From: Sphaerotilus sp965250675
GTDB lineage: Bacteria > Pseudomonadota > Gammaproteobacteria > Burkholderiales > Burkholderiaceae_C
DNA length: 64,000 nt
Assembly: GCA_965250675.1 (NCBI GenBank)
Contig: CBDFPH010000011.1
Direction: 5' to 3' (one strand)
Shown: piece by piece, positions 40,977 to 48,635 of the stretch
How positions within the stretch are numbered: position 1 is the first letter of the stretch
Layout of the letters: the number at the start of each line of letters is the position of its first letter
Program-made: the position numbers and the translations under genes
The notes under the pieces: model-generated
Seen by the model: only the letters and a program-made list of their open reading frames with translations
What the model was told of the DNA's origin: nothing
The model's database searches: none

Positions 40977-41048
40977 CAGGGAGGGAGGTCAGATGCGACA
41001 AGCACATCGGCCACGTCAGGCGCACTCGATTAGGACGACAGTTGCCGT

Positions 41049-41087
41049 GTTAGGCGACAGTGTGGTGTCGTCTATAACACGTTAGCC
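41049..41087 (+). other. attI-like region and cassette junction
   Basis: GTTAGGC (41049-41055) and GTTAGCC (41081-41087) lie between the intI promoter and the cassette gene. GTTAGCC is the exact complement of the R'' box GGCTAAC of the downstream attC, as expected if the cassette was inserted between G41081 and T41082. A CGACA-N6-TGTCG dyad lies between the two core sites. TATAAC at 41073-41078 could be a -10 for cassette expression. Confidence 0.65.
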
Positions 41088-41098
41088 AACAAGAAAAT

Positions 41099-41677
41099 AT
41101 GTCCCACGATATTTCCAATCTCATCGCAGCCGGCGAAAGCCAAACAGTCGAATTCAAAGAACGGGTTACGACCCCGGAAATATTGGCTCGCCTTATTTCC
41201 GCATTCGCGAACGCCGAAGGCGGTTCCATATTAGTTGGTATAAAAGAACCAAACATTGTGGTTGGCATACAACCCGAACAATTTGAGCGCGCTTACCAGC
41301 GGTCAATTCAAAGGGTTACTGGCGATGTAAAAGCGGATTTTAAAGTCGTCAACATTGGTGACAAATGTGTTGGCCTCATTACGGTTCAAAAATCTTCTGC
41401 GCTAATTGGCTCAAGCGAAGGTTTCTTTGTTCGCATCGGCGAGTCAACAAAGGCATTGGCAGCGCAGCAGCTTTCGCAAAAAGCGTCTGAGTTCCAAAAT
41501 CACAATAAAGCAATTGAAACTCTTAGCGAGACAGTATCGAAGCAAACAGAGGAAATCGGCAAGCTCAGAGAGTCATTTGAAAAAGCAAATTCTTGGCAAC
41601 GTAAGGCGCTTTATGCGGCCATTGGTGCTGTCGTTTCAAGCCTTGGCAAGGCAATCTTTGCAGCCTTGGTGGGGTAG
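41099..41677 (+). CDS. Integron cassette protein: AlbA_2 (Schlafen-type) domain, coiled coil, C-terminal hydrophobic tail
   Basis: The 192-residue product has an AlbA_2-type putative DNA/RNA-binding domain (about residues 11-118) recognised by ESQTVEFKERV and LISAFANAEGGSILVGIKE. A predicted coiled coil follows (about 125-165, heptad-like KAIETLSETVSKQTEEIGKL). It ends in a hydrophobic tail (about 170-192) that could be a membrane anchor. Its base composition is clearly lower in GC than all neighbours and its codon use differs, a sign of transfer. It fills one integron cassette: the start is 12 bases from the attI junction and the stop is 2 bases before attC. No strong Shine-Dalgarno was seen. 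Function unknown; a defence role is a hypothesis. Confidence 0.85.
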   Translation: MSHDISNLIAAGESQTVEFKERVTTPEILARLISAFANAEGGSILVGIKEPNIVVGIQPEQFERAYQRSIQRVTGDVKADFKVVNIGDKCVGLITVQKSSALIGSSEGFFVRIGESTKALAAQQLSQKASEFQNHNKAIETLSETVSKQTEEIGKLRESFEKANSWQRKALYAAIGAVVSSLGKAIFAALVG

Positions 41678-41679
41678 TT

Positions 41680-41741
41680 GGCTAACAAGGCACTCCAGCC
41701 GACCGCTACGCCTCCGCTTCGGCTGAGTTTGGGCGTTGAGC
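41680..41741 (+). repeat. attC recombination site of the integron cassette
   Basis: The 62-base site runs from R'' GGCTAAC (41680-41686) to R' GTTGAGC (41735-41741, matching GTTRRRY). The arms can pair: CTCCAGCCG (41693-41701) with CGGCTGAG (41720-41727) leaves an extra-helical C, as expected for the folded bottom strand used by IntI. The central loop is short. Position directly after the cassette stop supports the call. Confidence 0.88.
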
Positions 41742-41884
41742 GGCAGCTTCCGGGCGCTGAATTCGCGCTCTGTTTGAACCGCTCCGGGTCGAAAGCAGTT
41801 ACAAGCTCAACACCGTTAATTAATCGACAATAATTAATATGACTGCCAAGATAACTCGTACGCAGTCACACCGAACTACTTTCC
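41742..41884. other. Gene-free remnant between attC and the HAD gene
   Basis: This 143-base stretch is partly AT-rich, with a TTAATTAAT / AATAATTAAT dyad around 41814-41840. No second attC and no open frame was seen. It is probably residual integron DNA. Confidence 0.4.
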
Positions 41885-42583
41885 TCAAACCCCCAACACC
41901 CCCGCCAACTCCCCCAAATCCCTCACCCGCAAATGCAGCCCGTCACCCTCGAACGCCGGCTGCTCTGACGCCCCCTCCCGCCGCACCCACGCCGTATGCA
42001 ACCCCGCATTCCGCGCCCCCACGATATCCAACCCATGGTCGTCACCAATGTGCAGCACCTGCCCCGGCTCACAGCCCAGCCGGGCGCAGGCGGCCTGGAA
42101 GATGCGCGCATCGGGCTTGGCCACGCCGCAGCTGCGGGCGTTGACGGAGCCGACGAACCAGCGGGACAGGCCCGTGGCTTCGAGTTCAGCGTTGCCGTTG
42201 CTCAGCGCCAGCAGGGGCCAGCGGGCGGCGAGGCGGTCGAGGGCGGGTGCGACGTCGGCGTAGAAGGTGACGCGCTGGCGCTCGGCGAAGAAGCACTCGA
42301 ACGCCGGTTCGGCCAGCGCCGGGTCGTCGCCTGAATCGGTCAAGGCTTGGCGCAGGCTGAGCAGACGGAGTTCGGTCAGGTCGTGTGCCAGGTCCGGGCG
42401 CTGCTGGCCGATCTGGGTGCGCAGGCGGCGCATGGTGTCGAGCGGGTAGCGGGCCGAGGTGGCGGGCGCGTGCGCCAGCAGCCAGTCGTTAAGGACACGT
42501 TCGGCGTTGACGATCACCGGGCCGACGGGCCAGAGCGTGTCGTCGAGATCGAGCGTCAGGGCTTGGAGGGTGGAGGCAGTCAT
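41885..42583 (-). CDS. HAD-family hydrolase
   Basis: This 232-residue haloacid dehalogenase-like phosphatase has nucleophile motif I in LDLDDTLWPVG (residues about 10-20), motif II in ALSNGNAE, motif III Lys in GVAKPDARIF, and motif IV in HIGDDHGLDIVGARNAG. The alpha-helical cap between motifs I and II places it in the phosphoglycolate phosphatase / YjjG-like group. The substrate cannot be assigned. The start ATG at 42581-42583 is 70 bases from the divergent hemH start. Confidence 0.85.
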   Translation of the reverse strand: MTASTLQALTLDLDDTLWPVGPVIVNAERVLNDWLLAHAPATSARYPLDTMRRLRTQIGQQRPDLAHDLTELRLLSLRQALTDSGDDPALAEPAFECFFAERQRVTFYADVAPALDRLAARWPLLALSNGNAELEATGLSRWFVGSVNARSCGVAKPDARIFQAACARLGCEPGQVLHIGDDHGLDIVGARNAGLHTAWVRREGASEQPAFEGDGLHLRVRDLGELAGVLGV

Positions 42584-42653
42584 GGCGCGGAGTGTCGCGC
42601 CAAATGGCCGCCCACCTTGGGGGCAAGGTCGGCTGGGAGAGAATGCGCGCGCC

Positions 42654-43751
42654 ATGAAATTTGCACCCGAACCCACCTTCCGCCACGGCCAGCCAGCGCG
42701 CACCGGCGTGCTGCTCGTCAACCTCGGCACGCCGGATGCGCCCACCGCGCCAGCGGTGCGCCGCTACCTGGCGCAGTTCCTGTCGGACCCGCGCGTGGTG
42801 GAGATTCCGCGCGCAGTCTGGTTGCCGATCCTGCACGGCATCATCCTGCGCTTTCGGCCCAAGAAATCGGCCGCCAAGTACGCCAGCATCTGGACGCCCG
42901 AGGGCTCGCCGCTGGCGGTGTGGACCCGAAAGCAGGCCACGATGCTGCAGGGCTACCTGGGCGAGCGCGGCCTGCAGGCGATGGTGATGCCCGCCATGAC
43001 CTACGGCCAGCCGTCGATCGCCAGCGGGCTGGACGCGTTGAAGCAGGCGGGCTGCGAACGCATCCTGATCCTGCCGCTCTACCCGCAGTATTCGGGCACG
43101 ACCACGGCAAGCGTCTACGACTCGGTGCAGGACTGGAGCCGCACCTGCCGCAACCTGCCCGAGCTGCGCTTCGTCAAGCAGTACCACGACGACGCCGGCT
43201 ACATCGACGCGCTGGCGCAGCGCCTGCAGGCGTTCTGGCAGCGCGAAGGCCGCGCCGACCACGTGCTGCTGAGCTTCCACGGCGTGCCCGAGCGCACGCT
43301 GCACCTGGGCGACCTCTACCACTGCCACTGCTACAAGACCGCACGCCTGCTGCGCGAGCGCCTGGGGCTGACGCCTGAGCAGATGAGCCTGAGCTTCCAG
43401 AGCCGCTTCGGCAAGGCCAAGTGGCTGGAGCCCTACACCGAGCCGACGCTGGAAAAGCTCGCCAAGCAGGGCGTCAAGCACGTGCAGGTCTTCTGCCCCG
43501 GCTTCCCGGCCGACTGCCTGGAGACGCTGGAAGAAATCGCCATGGAGGGCAAGCACGCCTTCCTGACGGCGGGTGGCCAGCGCTTCGAGCACATCCCGTG
43601 CATGAACGACGACCCGGCGTGGATCCGGGCGATGGTCGGCCTGGTCGAGCAGCACACCCAAGGCTGGCCGATGCACGCGGCCGACCTGCCCAGCGCGACC
43701 GAGCTGGAAAGCCAGCGCCTGCGGGCGCTGGCCGTGGGCGCCAAGGCCTGA
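42654..43751 (+). CDS. hemH: Ferrochelatase
   Basis: HemH (365 residues) inserts Fe2+ into protoporphyrin IX. Typical blocks are TGVLLVNLGTPDAPTAPAVR, ILPLYPQYSGTTTASVYD, LLSFHGVPERTLHLGD (His is the metal-site residue), CHCYKTARLLRERLG, FQSRFGKAKWLEPYT and CPGFPADCLETLEEI. ATG 42654 begins MKFAPEPTFRHGQP; the frame open upstream reads through the HAD promoter and is not coding. The porin gene converges one base beyond its stop. Confidence 0.96.
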   Translation: MKFAPEPTFRHGQPARTGVLLVNLGTPDAPTAPAVRRYLAQFLSDPRVVEIPRAVWLPILHGIILRFRPKKSAAKYASIWTPEGSPLAVWTRKQATMLQGYLGERGLQAMVMPAMTYGQPSIASGLDALKQAGCERILILPLYPQYSGTTTASVYDSVQDWSRTCRNLPELRFVKQYHDDAGYIDALAQRLQAFWQREGRADHVLLSFHGVPERTLHLGDLYHCHCYKTARLLRERLGLTPEQMSLSFQSRFGKAKWLEPYTEPTLEKLAKQGVKHVQVFCPGFPADCLETLEEIAMEGKHAFLTAGGQRFEHIPCMNDDPAWIRAMVGLVEQHTQGWPMHAADLPSATELESQRLRALAVGAKA

Positions 43752-43752
43752 A

Positions 43753-44676
43753 TCAGAACGAGTGCTTGATGCCGAGGTCGTAGCCGGTCTTGTCGGTCAA
43801 GGCCTTGCGGTCATGGCCGATGTCGGTGTAGATGATCGTGCGCTTGGACAGGGCGTAGTGGTAGCCCAGGCCGACCTTCTGCGCCGTGGTCGTGCTGCCC
43901 TGCTTCTGCGTGCCGATCGCCGCCTTCAGCTCGCCCGGGCCAACGCCCCAGTTCAGGCCCAGCATGAAGCCCGTGGCCTTCACGTTGGCGTTGGTGTCGC
44001 CCCGCGAGTAGCCGGCTGACAGCGTTGCCGCACCCATCGTGTAGGCCGCGCCGATGCTCATGATGTTGTCGTTCACGCCGGCCGGATCTTCATAGCCGGC
44101 GCCCACGAACAGGCCGCCCACCTTGTAGTTCGCCGCCACCGACACCGGCCGGTCCGTACCGCCGTTCGTGACCGCCTCGGCGCCCGACAGCGCCACGTTC
44201 AGGCCATTGGCGCTGAAGTCGTAGCGGATCGAACTGTCGATGCGGGTTTTGGCGATGCTGGCGACGCGGAAGCCGACATCGCGCAGCTGCGCCACCGTGT
44301 CGCCGCCGAACGGATCGATCTGGTTCTGGATCAGCGAAAACGCCGCCACATACTGGCGACCCAGCGCCACCTGGCCGTAGGCGCCACTCAAGCCGGCGTG
44401 GGCGATGCCCTTCCAGAACTGCGTGCCGTCCTGCGTGCCGTTGTTCGGGAAGAAGCGATGTTCGAGGTTGAAGAAGGCACGGTTGCCACCGCCCAGGTCT
44501 TCCGTTCCCTTGAAACCGAGCCGGCCATCGCTGCCGGTGGCGATTTCATTGTTGCTGGAGCCGACGGCCTTGCGCGCGCCGATGTCGACCTTGCCGTAGA
44601 CGGTGACCGACGACTGCGCAGCGGCAGCACCGGCTGCAGCAGCCAGGATGGCGAAGGTGATCAGGGATTTGTTCAT
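43753..44676 (-). CDS. Outer-membrane trimeric porin, Burkholderia type
   Basis: The 307-residue porin has a signal peptide (MNKSLITFAILAAAAGAAAA, cleavage before QSSVTVYG). The mature N-terminus SVTVYGKVDIGARK, an LGFKGTEDLGGGN turn, alternating beta strands, and the C-terminal GYDLGIKHSF ending in Phe mark an outer-membrane barrel. It lies downstream of tctCBA on the same strand, so it may admit the substrates of that transporter. The coupling is inferred from the 194-base gap and shared direction only. Confidence 0.9.
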   Translation of the reverse strand: MNKSLITFAILAAAAGAAAAQSSVTVYGKVDIGARKAVGSSNNEIATGSDGRLGFKGTEDLGGGNRAFFNLEHRFFPNNGTQDGTQFWKGIAHAGLSGAYGQVALGRQYVAAFSLIQNQIDPFGGDTVAQLRDVGFRVASIAKTRIDSSIRYDFSANGLNVALSGAEAVTNGGTDRPVSVAANYKVGGLFVGAGYEDPAGVNDNIMSIGAAYTMGAATLSAGYSRGDTNANVKATGFMLGLNWGVGPGELKAAIGTQKQGSTTTAQKVGLGYHYALSKRTIIYTDIGHDRKALTDKTGYDLGIKHSF

Positions 44677-44870
44677 TCGGGATGTCTCCGGTTGTTGAAA
44701 TGTCGAGACCGACCAGGCATCACGCGCCAGGTCCGATCGGGTTGACGCACCCAGGGGCGCGCACGGATCCCCCAGGCCCTGGAGTCAGGACCCGAGAAAT
44801 AGGGGAAAGGAGGAACGGGGGAAAGAACGCGAGCCCGGCGCGGGCCCGCTCGGCGGCTGAGCGCCGTGGC

Positions 44871-46361
44871 TCAGCGCGTGCGCTGCAGGTGCTTGATCAG
44901 CCGCGGCAGCACCAGCACCGCCACCACCACGACCAGCAGCGTCACCGACATGGGCCGTTGCAGGAAGATGCTCCAGTGGCCTTCGCCGATGGACAGCGCG
45001 TTGCGCATCTGCGCCTCGGCCAGCGGCCCGAGGATCATGCCGACCACCACCGGCGCGGTCGGAAAGTCATAGCGCCGCATCACCACGCCCAGCAGGCCGA
45101 TGGCGTAGAGCAGCACCAGATCGAACGCCGACTGCCGCATGCCGTAGACGCCCACGGTGGCGAAGATCAGGATGCCGGCGTAGAGGTGCGCCTTCGGGAT
45201 CTTGAGCAGCTTGACCCACAGCCCCACCAGCGGCAGGTTGAGCACCAGCAGCATGACGTTGCCGATGTAGAGCGACGCGATCAGCGCCCACACCAGCGAC
45301 GCGTTGGTGTCGAACAGCTGCGGCCCCGGCTGGATGCCGTAGTTCTGGAACGCGCCCAGCAGGATGGCGGTGGTGTTGCTGGTCGGGATGCCCAGCGTCA
45401 GCAGCGGGATCAGCGTGGCGGTGATGGCGGCGTTGTTGGCCGCTTCAGGCCCGGCCACGCCTTCGATGGCTCCGGTGGTGCCGAACTCTTCCTTGTGCCT
45501 GGAGAGCTTCTTCTCGGTGGCGTAGCTCAGGAAGGTGGGGATCTCGCTGCCGCCGGCCGGAATGGTGCCGAACGGAAAGCCGATGAACGTGGCGCGCAGC
45601 CACGCCGGCCAGGAACGGCGCCACTCCTGCCGCGTCATGTGCACGCGGCTCATGCGGTTCTGCGATTCGGTCACGCGGCCCTCGTAGAGCACGGCGTAGA
45701 GCGTCTCGCCCACGGCGAACAGGCCGACGGCGATCAGCACCACCTCCAGGCCGTCCATCAACTCGGGCACGCCCAGCGTGTAGCGCACTTGGCCGGAGAT
45801 CTGGTCGATGCCGATCAGCCCCATCGCCAGGCCGATGCCCAGCGCGGTCAGCCCGCGCAGCGTGCTCTTGCCCAGCACCGCGCTGACGGTGATGAAGGCC
45901 AGCACCATCAGCATGAAGTATTCGGGCGGCCCCAGCTTGATGGCGTAGGTGGCCACCACCGGTGCGCAGAACGTCACCAGCACGGTGGCGATGGTGCCGG
46001 CCACGAAGGAGCCGATCGCCGCCGTGGCGAGCGCCGCGCCGGCCCGGCCGCTCTTGGCCATCTTGTTGCCTTCCATGGCCGTGACCATGGAGCCGGATTC
46101 GCCCGGCGTGTTGAGCAGGATCGAGGTGGTCGAGCCGCCGTACATCGCGCCGTAGTAGATGCCGGCGAAGAAGATCATCGACGCGGTCGGTTCGACCTTG
46201 AGCGTGATCGGCAGCAGCATCGCCACCGCCGTGGCCGGGCCGATGCCGGGCAGCACGCCGATGGCGGTGCCCAGCGTGCAGCCGAACAGCGCCCACAGCA
46301 GGTTGACGGGCGTGCCGGCGGTGGCAAAGCCCTGGAGCAGTTGATTGAGGATGTCGAGCAT
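44871..46361 (-). CDS. tctA: Tripartite tricarboxylate transporter, large membrane subunit TctA
   Basis: TctA (496 residues, about 12 membrane helices) forms the transport channel of the binding-protein-dependent, Na+-linked citrate/tricarboxylate system. The family signatures GVLPGIGPATAVAMLLPITL, YYGAMYGGSTTSILLNTPGE, IPAGGSEIPTFLSY and LGIPTSNTTAILLGAF are visible. The start ATG (46359-46361) overlaps the tctB stop by one base. It is the third gene of tctCBA. Confidence 0.95.
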   Translation of the reverse strand: MLDILNQLLQGFATAGTPVNLLWALFGCTLGTAIGVLPGIGPATAVAMLLPITLKVEPTASMIFFAGIYYGAMYGGSTTSILLNTPGESGSMVTAMEGNKMAKSGRAGAALATAAIGSFVAGTIATVLVTFCAPVVATYAIKLGPPEYFMLMVLAFITVSAVLGKSTLRGLTALGIGLAMGLIGIDQISGQVRYTLGVPELMDGLEVVLIAVGLFAVGETLYAVLYEGRVTESQNRMSRVHMTRQEWRRSWPAWLRATFIGFPFGTIPAGGSEIPTFLSYATEKKLSRHKEEFGTTGAIEGVAGPEAANNAAITATLIPLLTLGIPTSNTTAILLGAFQNYGIQPGPQLFDTNASLVWALIASLYIGNVMLLVLNLPLVGLWVKLLKIPKAHLYAGILIFATVGVYGMRQSAFDLVLLYAIGLLGVVMRRYDFPTAPVVVGMILGPLAEAQMRNALSIGEGHWSIFLQRPMSVTLLVVVVAVLVLPRLIKHLQRTR

Positions 46362-46855
46362 CAGAGCCAACCCGTGGAAGTGAGACCTGGCAAGTTGATC
46401 GCCAGCAGCTTGGTGAACATCCAGAACACCGGCGCGGCAATCGCCACACCGATGGCGCTGTCGGCCAGCCAGGCGCGCGCGCTCAGGTCGAGCCGGCCTT
46501 GCGCCGACTTGAAGCCCCGCACCGCCAGCACGAAACAGAGCGTGCAACTCAGGATGAAGCCGATCGTGGTGATCAGCCCCGCGTTGGCCAGGATGCCGAG
46601 CGACACCCAGGCAAAGCCGTGCCAGTCGCCGCGCGCCGCGCCGGAGGCTTCTTCCATGTCACGGAAGCCGCCGGCGCGCGCCTCCCACACCAGCCCGGCG
46701 CCGCAGACCAGCAGCAGCAGCGCGACCACGCCCGGCAGAAAGTTGGGGCCGACGCCGCCGTAGCCGGCCTCGCCCGAGATCTGCAGCGCGCCGGCCACCA
46801 GCAAGGCGCCGGTGGCGATCACGCCCACGCCGATGAGGGTCTGCGGTGTCTTCAT
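46361..46855 (-). CDS. tctB: Tripartite tricarboxylate transporter, small membrane subunit TctB
   Basis: TctB (164 residues) is the small membrane partner, with four hydrophobic segments (about residues 8-24, 38-57, 85-115 and 130-150). It begins MKTPQTLIGVGVIATGALLV and contains GPNFLPGVVALLLLVCGAGL, typical of the family. It overlaps tctA by one base and tctC by one base, so tctCBA is one transcript. Confidence 0.9.
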   Translation of the reverse strand: MKTPQTLIGVGVIATGALLVAGALQISGEAGYGGVGPNFLPGVVALLLLVCGAGLVWEARAGGFRDMEEASGAARGDWHGFAWVSLGILANAGLITTIGFILSCTLCFVLAVRGFKSAQGRLDLSARAWLADSAIGVAIAAPVFWMFTKLLAINLPGLTSTGWL

Positions 46856-47823
46856 CAGATCATTCCGGACTTGACCATCACCGCGCGCAGGCTGGCGAAC
46901 TCGTTGTCGACGAACTGCGCGAACTCCGGCCCGCTCATCAGCGCCGGGGTCCAGCCGTTCTTCTCCAGCGACTCGGCCCAGGCTTTGCTCTTGGTGGCCT
47001 TGATGACCATCTCGGTCAGCACCTTGCGCTGCTCGGGGGTGATGCCGGGCGCGCCGTAGACGCCGCGCCAGTTGCCGATCACGACGTTGATGCCCTGCTC
47101 TTTCAGCGTCGGCACCGGGATGCTCTTGATGCGGGTGTCGGAGGTGACGCCGATCGCGCGCATCTTGCCGGCGGCGATGTACTCGGCAAACTCGCTGTAG
47201 CCGCTGCCGCCGATGGTGACGTTGCCGCCCAGGATGGCCGCAATCGCCTCACCACCGCCCCGGAAGGCGACGTAGTTGATCCGGGCCGGGTCGACGCCCA
47301 CTTCACGCGCGATCATGGCGGCCGCAATGTGCTCGGTCGAGCCGCGCGAACCACCGCCCCACTTGACGCTGCCGGGGTCTTTCTTCATCTGCTCGACCAC
47401 GTCCTTCATGGTCTTCAACGGCGAGTCGGCCGGCAGCACGAAGACGTTGTATTCGCTCGTCAGGCGTGCGATGGGCGTGGCCTGGCTCAGGTTGACCGGC
47501 GGCTTGCCGGTGATGATGCCGCCGAGCATGACCGCACCCATCACCATCAGCGCGTTCGGGTCGCCCTTGCTGGCGTTGACGAACTGCGCCAGCCCGATGG
47601 CGCCGGCCGCGCCGCCCTTGTTGTCGTAGCCCACGGTGTCGGCCACGCCGGCATCCTGCAGGGCACGGCCCAGCGCGCGGCCGGTGCTGTCCCAGCCACC
47701 GCCCGGGTTGGCGGGGATCATCAGCTTGAGGTTGCCCGCCGCACGGGCGCTGAGCGGCAGGCCGCCCGAGACGGCGGCGGTGGCCAGGGCGGCCATCGAC
47801 TTCAGAAAGGTATCGCGACGCAT
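46855..47823 (-). CDS. tctC: Tripartite tricarboxylate transporter, periplasmic binding protein TctC
   Basis: TctC (322 residues) is the solute-binding protein. An export signal (MRRDTFLKSMAALATAAVSG, cleaved after ARA near residue 28) precedes the mature protein NLKLMIPANPGGGWDSTGR. The GGGWD loop binds the carboxylate of the ligand, and NKGGAAGAIGLAQ and VKWGGGSRGSTEH are family features. It is the first gene of tctCBA, divergent from tctD across 136 bases. The exact ligand (citrate or another tri/dicarboxylate) is unknown. Confidence 0.94.
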   Translation of the reverse strand: MRRDTFLKSMAALATAAVSGGLPLSARAAGNLKLMIPANPGGGWDSTGRALGRALQDAGVADTVGYDNKGGAAGAIGLAQFVNASKGDPNALMVMGAVMLGGIITGKPPVNLSQATPIARLTSEYNVFVLPADSPLKTMKDVVEQMKKDPGSVKWGGGSRGSTEHIAAAMIAREVGVDPARINYVAFRGGGEAIAAILGGNVTIGGSGYSEFAEYIAAGKMRAIGVTSDTRIKSIPVPTLKEQGINVVIGNWRGVYGAPGITPEQRKVLTEMVIKATKSKAWAESLEKNGWTPALMSGPEFAQFVDNEFASLRAVMVKSGMI

Positions 47824-47959
47824 GGCGGTCTCCGGATCGGTTGGTTTGTGGGATCAACGACAAAATCAATGCTGTGTATGGTGCGGGCGCTGGCTGTCGA
47901 TCGGCTGTCCAAGTGCTCAGGGAAAACGCCAAGAAACACAAGCCAATCGCCCAACTGCC

Positions 47960-48628
47960 ATGAAACTGCTGCTGATCGAAGACAACCCCGCCATGCAGAC
48001 GGCGCTGCAGCGCTCGTTCGAGCGCCGCGGCCTGCAGGTCGCCCTGTGCGGCGACGGCGCCCGCGCGCTGGACCGCTGGCGCGCCCACCAGCCCGACGTG
48101 GTGCTGCTCGACCTGAGCCTGCCGGGCCTCGACGGCCTCGAAGTGCTCAGCCGCGCCCGCGCCGAAGGCCTGCGCACGCCCGTGATCATCCTGACCGCGC
48201 GCGGCGCGGTGGGCGACCGCGTGCTGGGCCTCAACACCGGCGCCGACGACTACCTGGCCAAGCCCTTCGACCTGGACGAGCTGGAAGCCCGCGTGCGCGC
48301 ACTGGCCCGCCGCCAGGCGCCCATGCAGGACGAGGCGCCCGCCTTCTGCGGCCTGCGTGCCGACGGCCAGAGCGGCGCGGTCTACCACCTGGGCCAGGCG
48401 CTGGAGCTGGCGCCGCGCGAGTCGGCCCTGCTGCGCGCACTGCTGGCCCGGCCCGGCCAGGCAGTGGCCAAGGAACGGCTGTTCGAGCTGGTCTTTGCCG
48501 GCGAGACCGACGTGCAGCCCGACGCCATCGAGGTGGTGGCCTACCGCCTGCGCAAGCGCCTGGCCGCCACCGAAGCGCGGCTGGTGACGCTGCGCGGCCT
48601 GGGCTATCTGCTGGCGCCCCAGCCATGA
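47960..48628 (+). CDS. tctD: Response regulator TctD
   Basis: This 222-residue OmpR-family regulator has a receiver domain with acidic pair in LLIEDNPAM, phospho-acceptor Asp in VVLLDLSLPG, Thr in IILTARGA and Lys in YLAKPFDLDEL. A winged-helix effector (ELAPRESALLRALLARPGQ, then IEVVAYRLRKRL) follows. Next to tctE and divergent from tctCBA, it probably activates the transporter in response to its substrate, as in Salmonella. Confidence 0.92.
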   Translation: MKLLLIEDNPAMQTALQRSFERRGLQVALCGDGARALDRWRAHQPDVVLLDLSLPGLDGLEVLSRARAEGLRTPVIILTARGAVGDRVLGLNTGADDYLAKPFDLDELEARVRALARRQAPMQDEAPAFCGLRADGQSGAVYHLGQALELAPRESALLRALLARPGQAVAKERLFELVFAGETDVQPDAIEVVAYRLRKRLAATEARLVTLRGLGYLLAPQP

Positions 48629-48635
48629 GGGCATC

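Noticed and set aside
41742..41884. Second integron cassette or attC after the first
   Set aside because: No GTTRRRY with a matching R'' partner and no open frame; treated as residual DNA.
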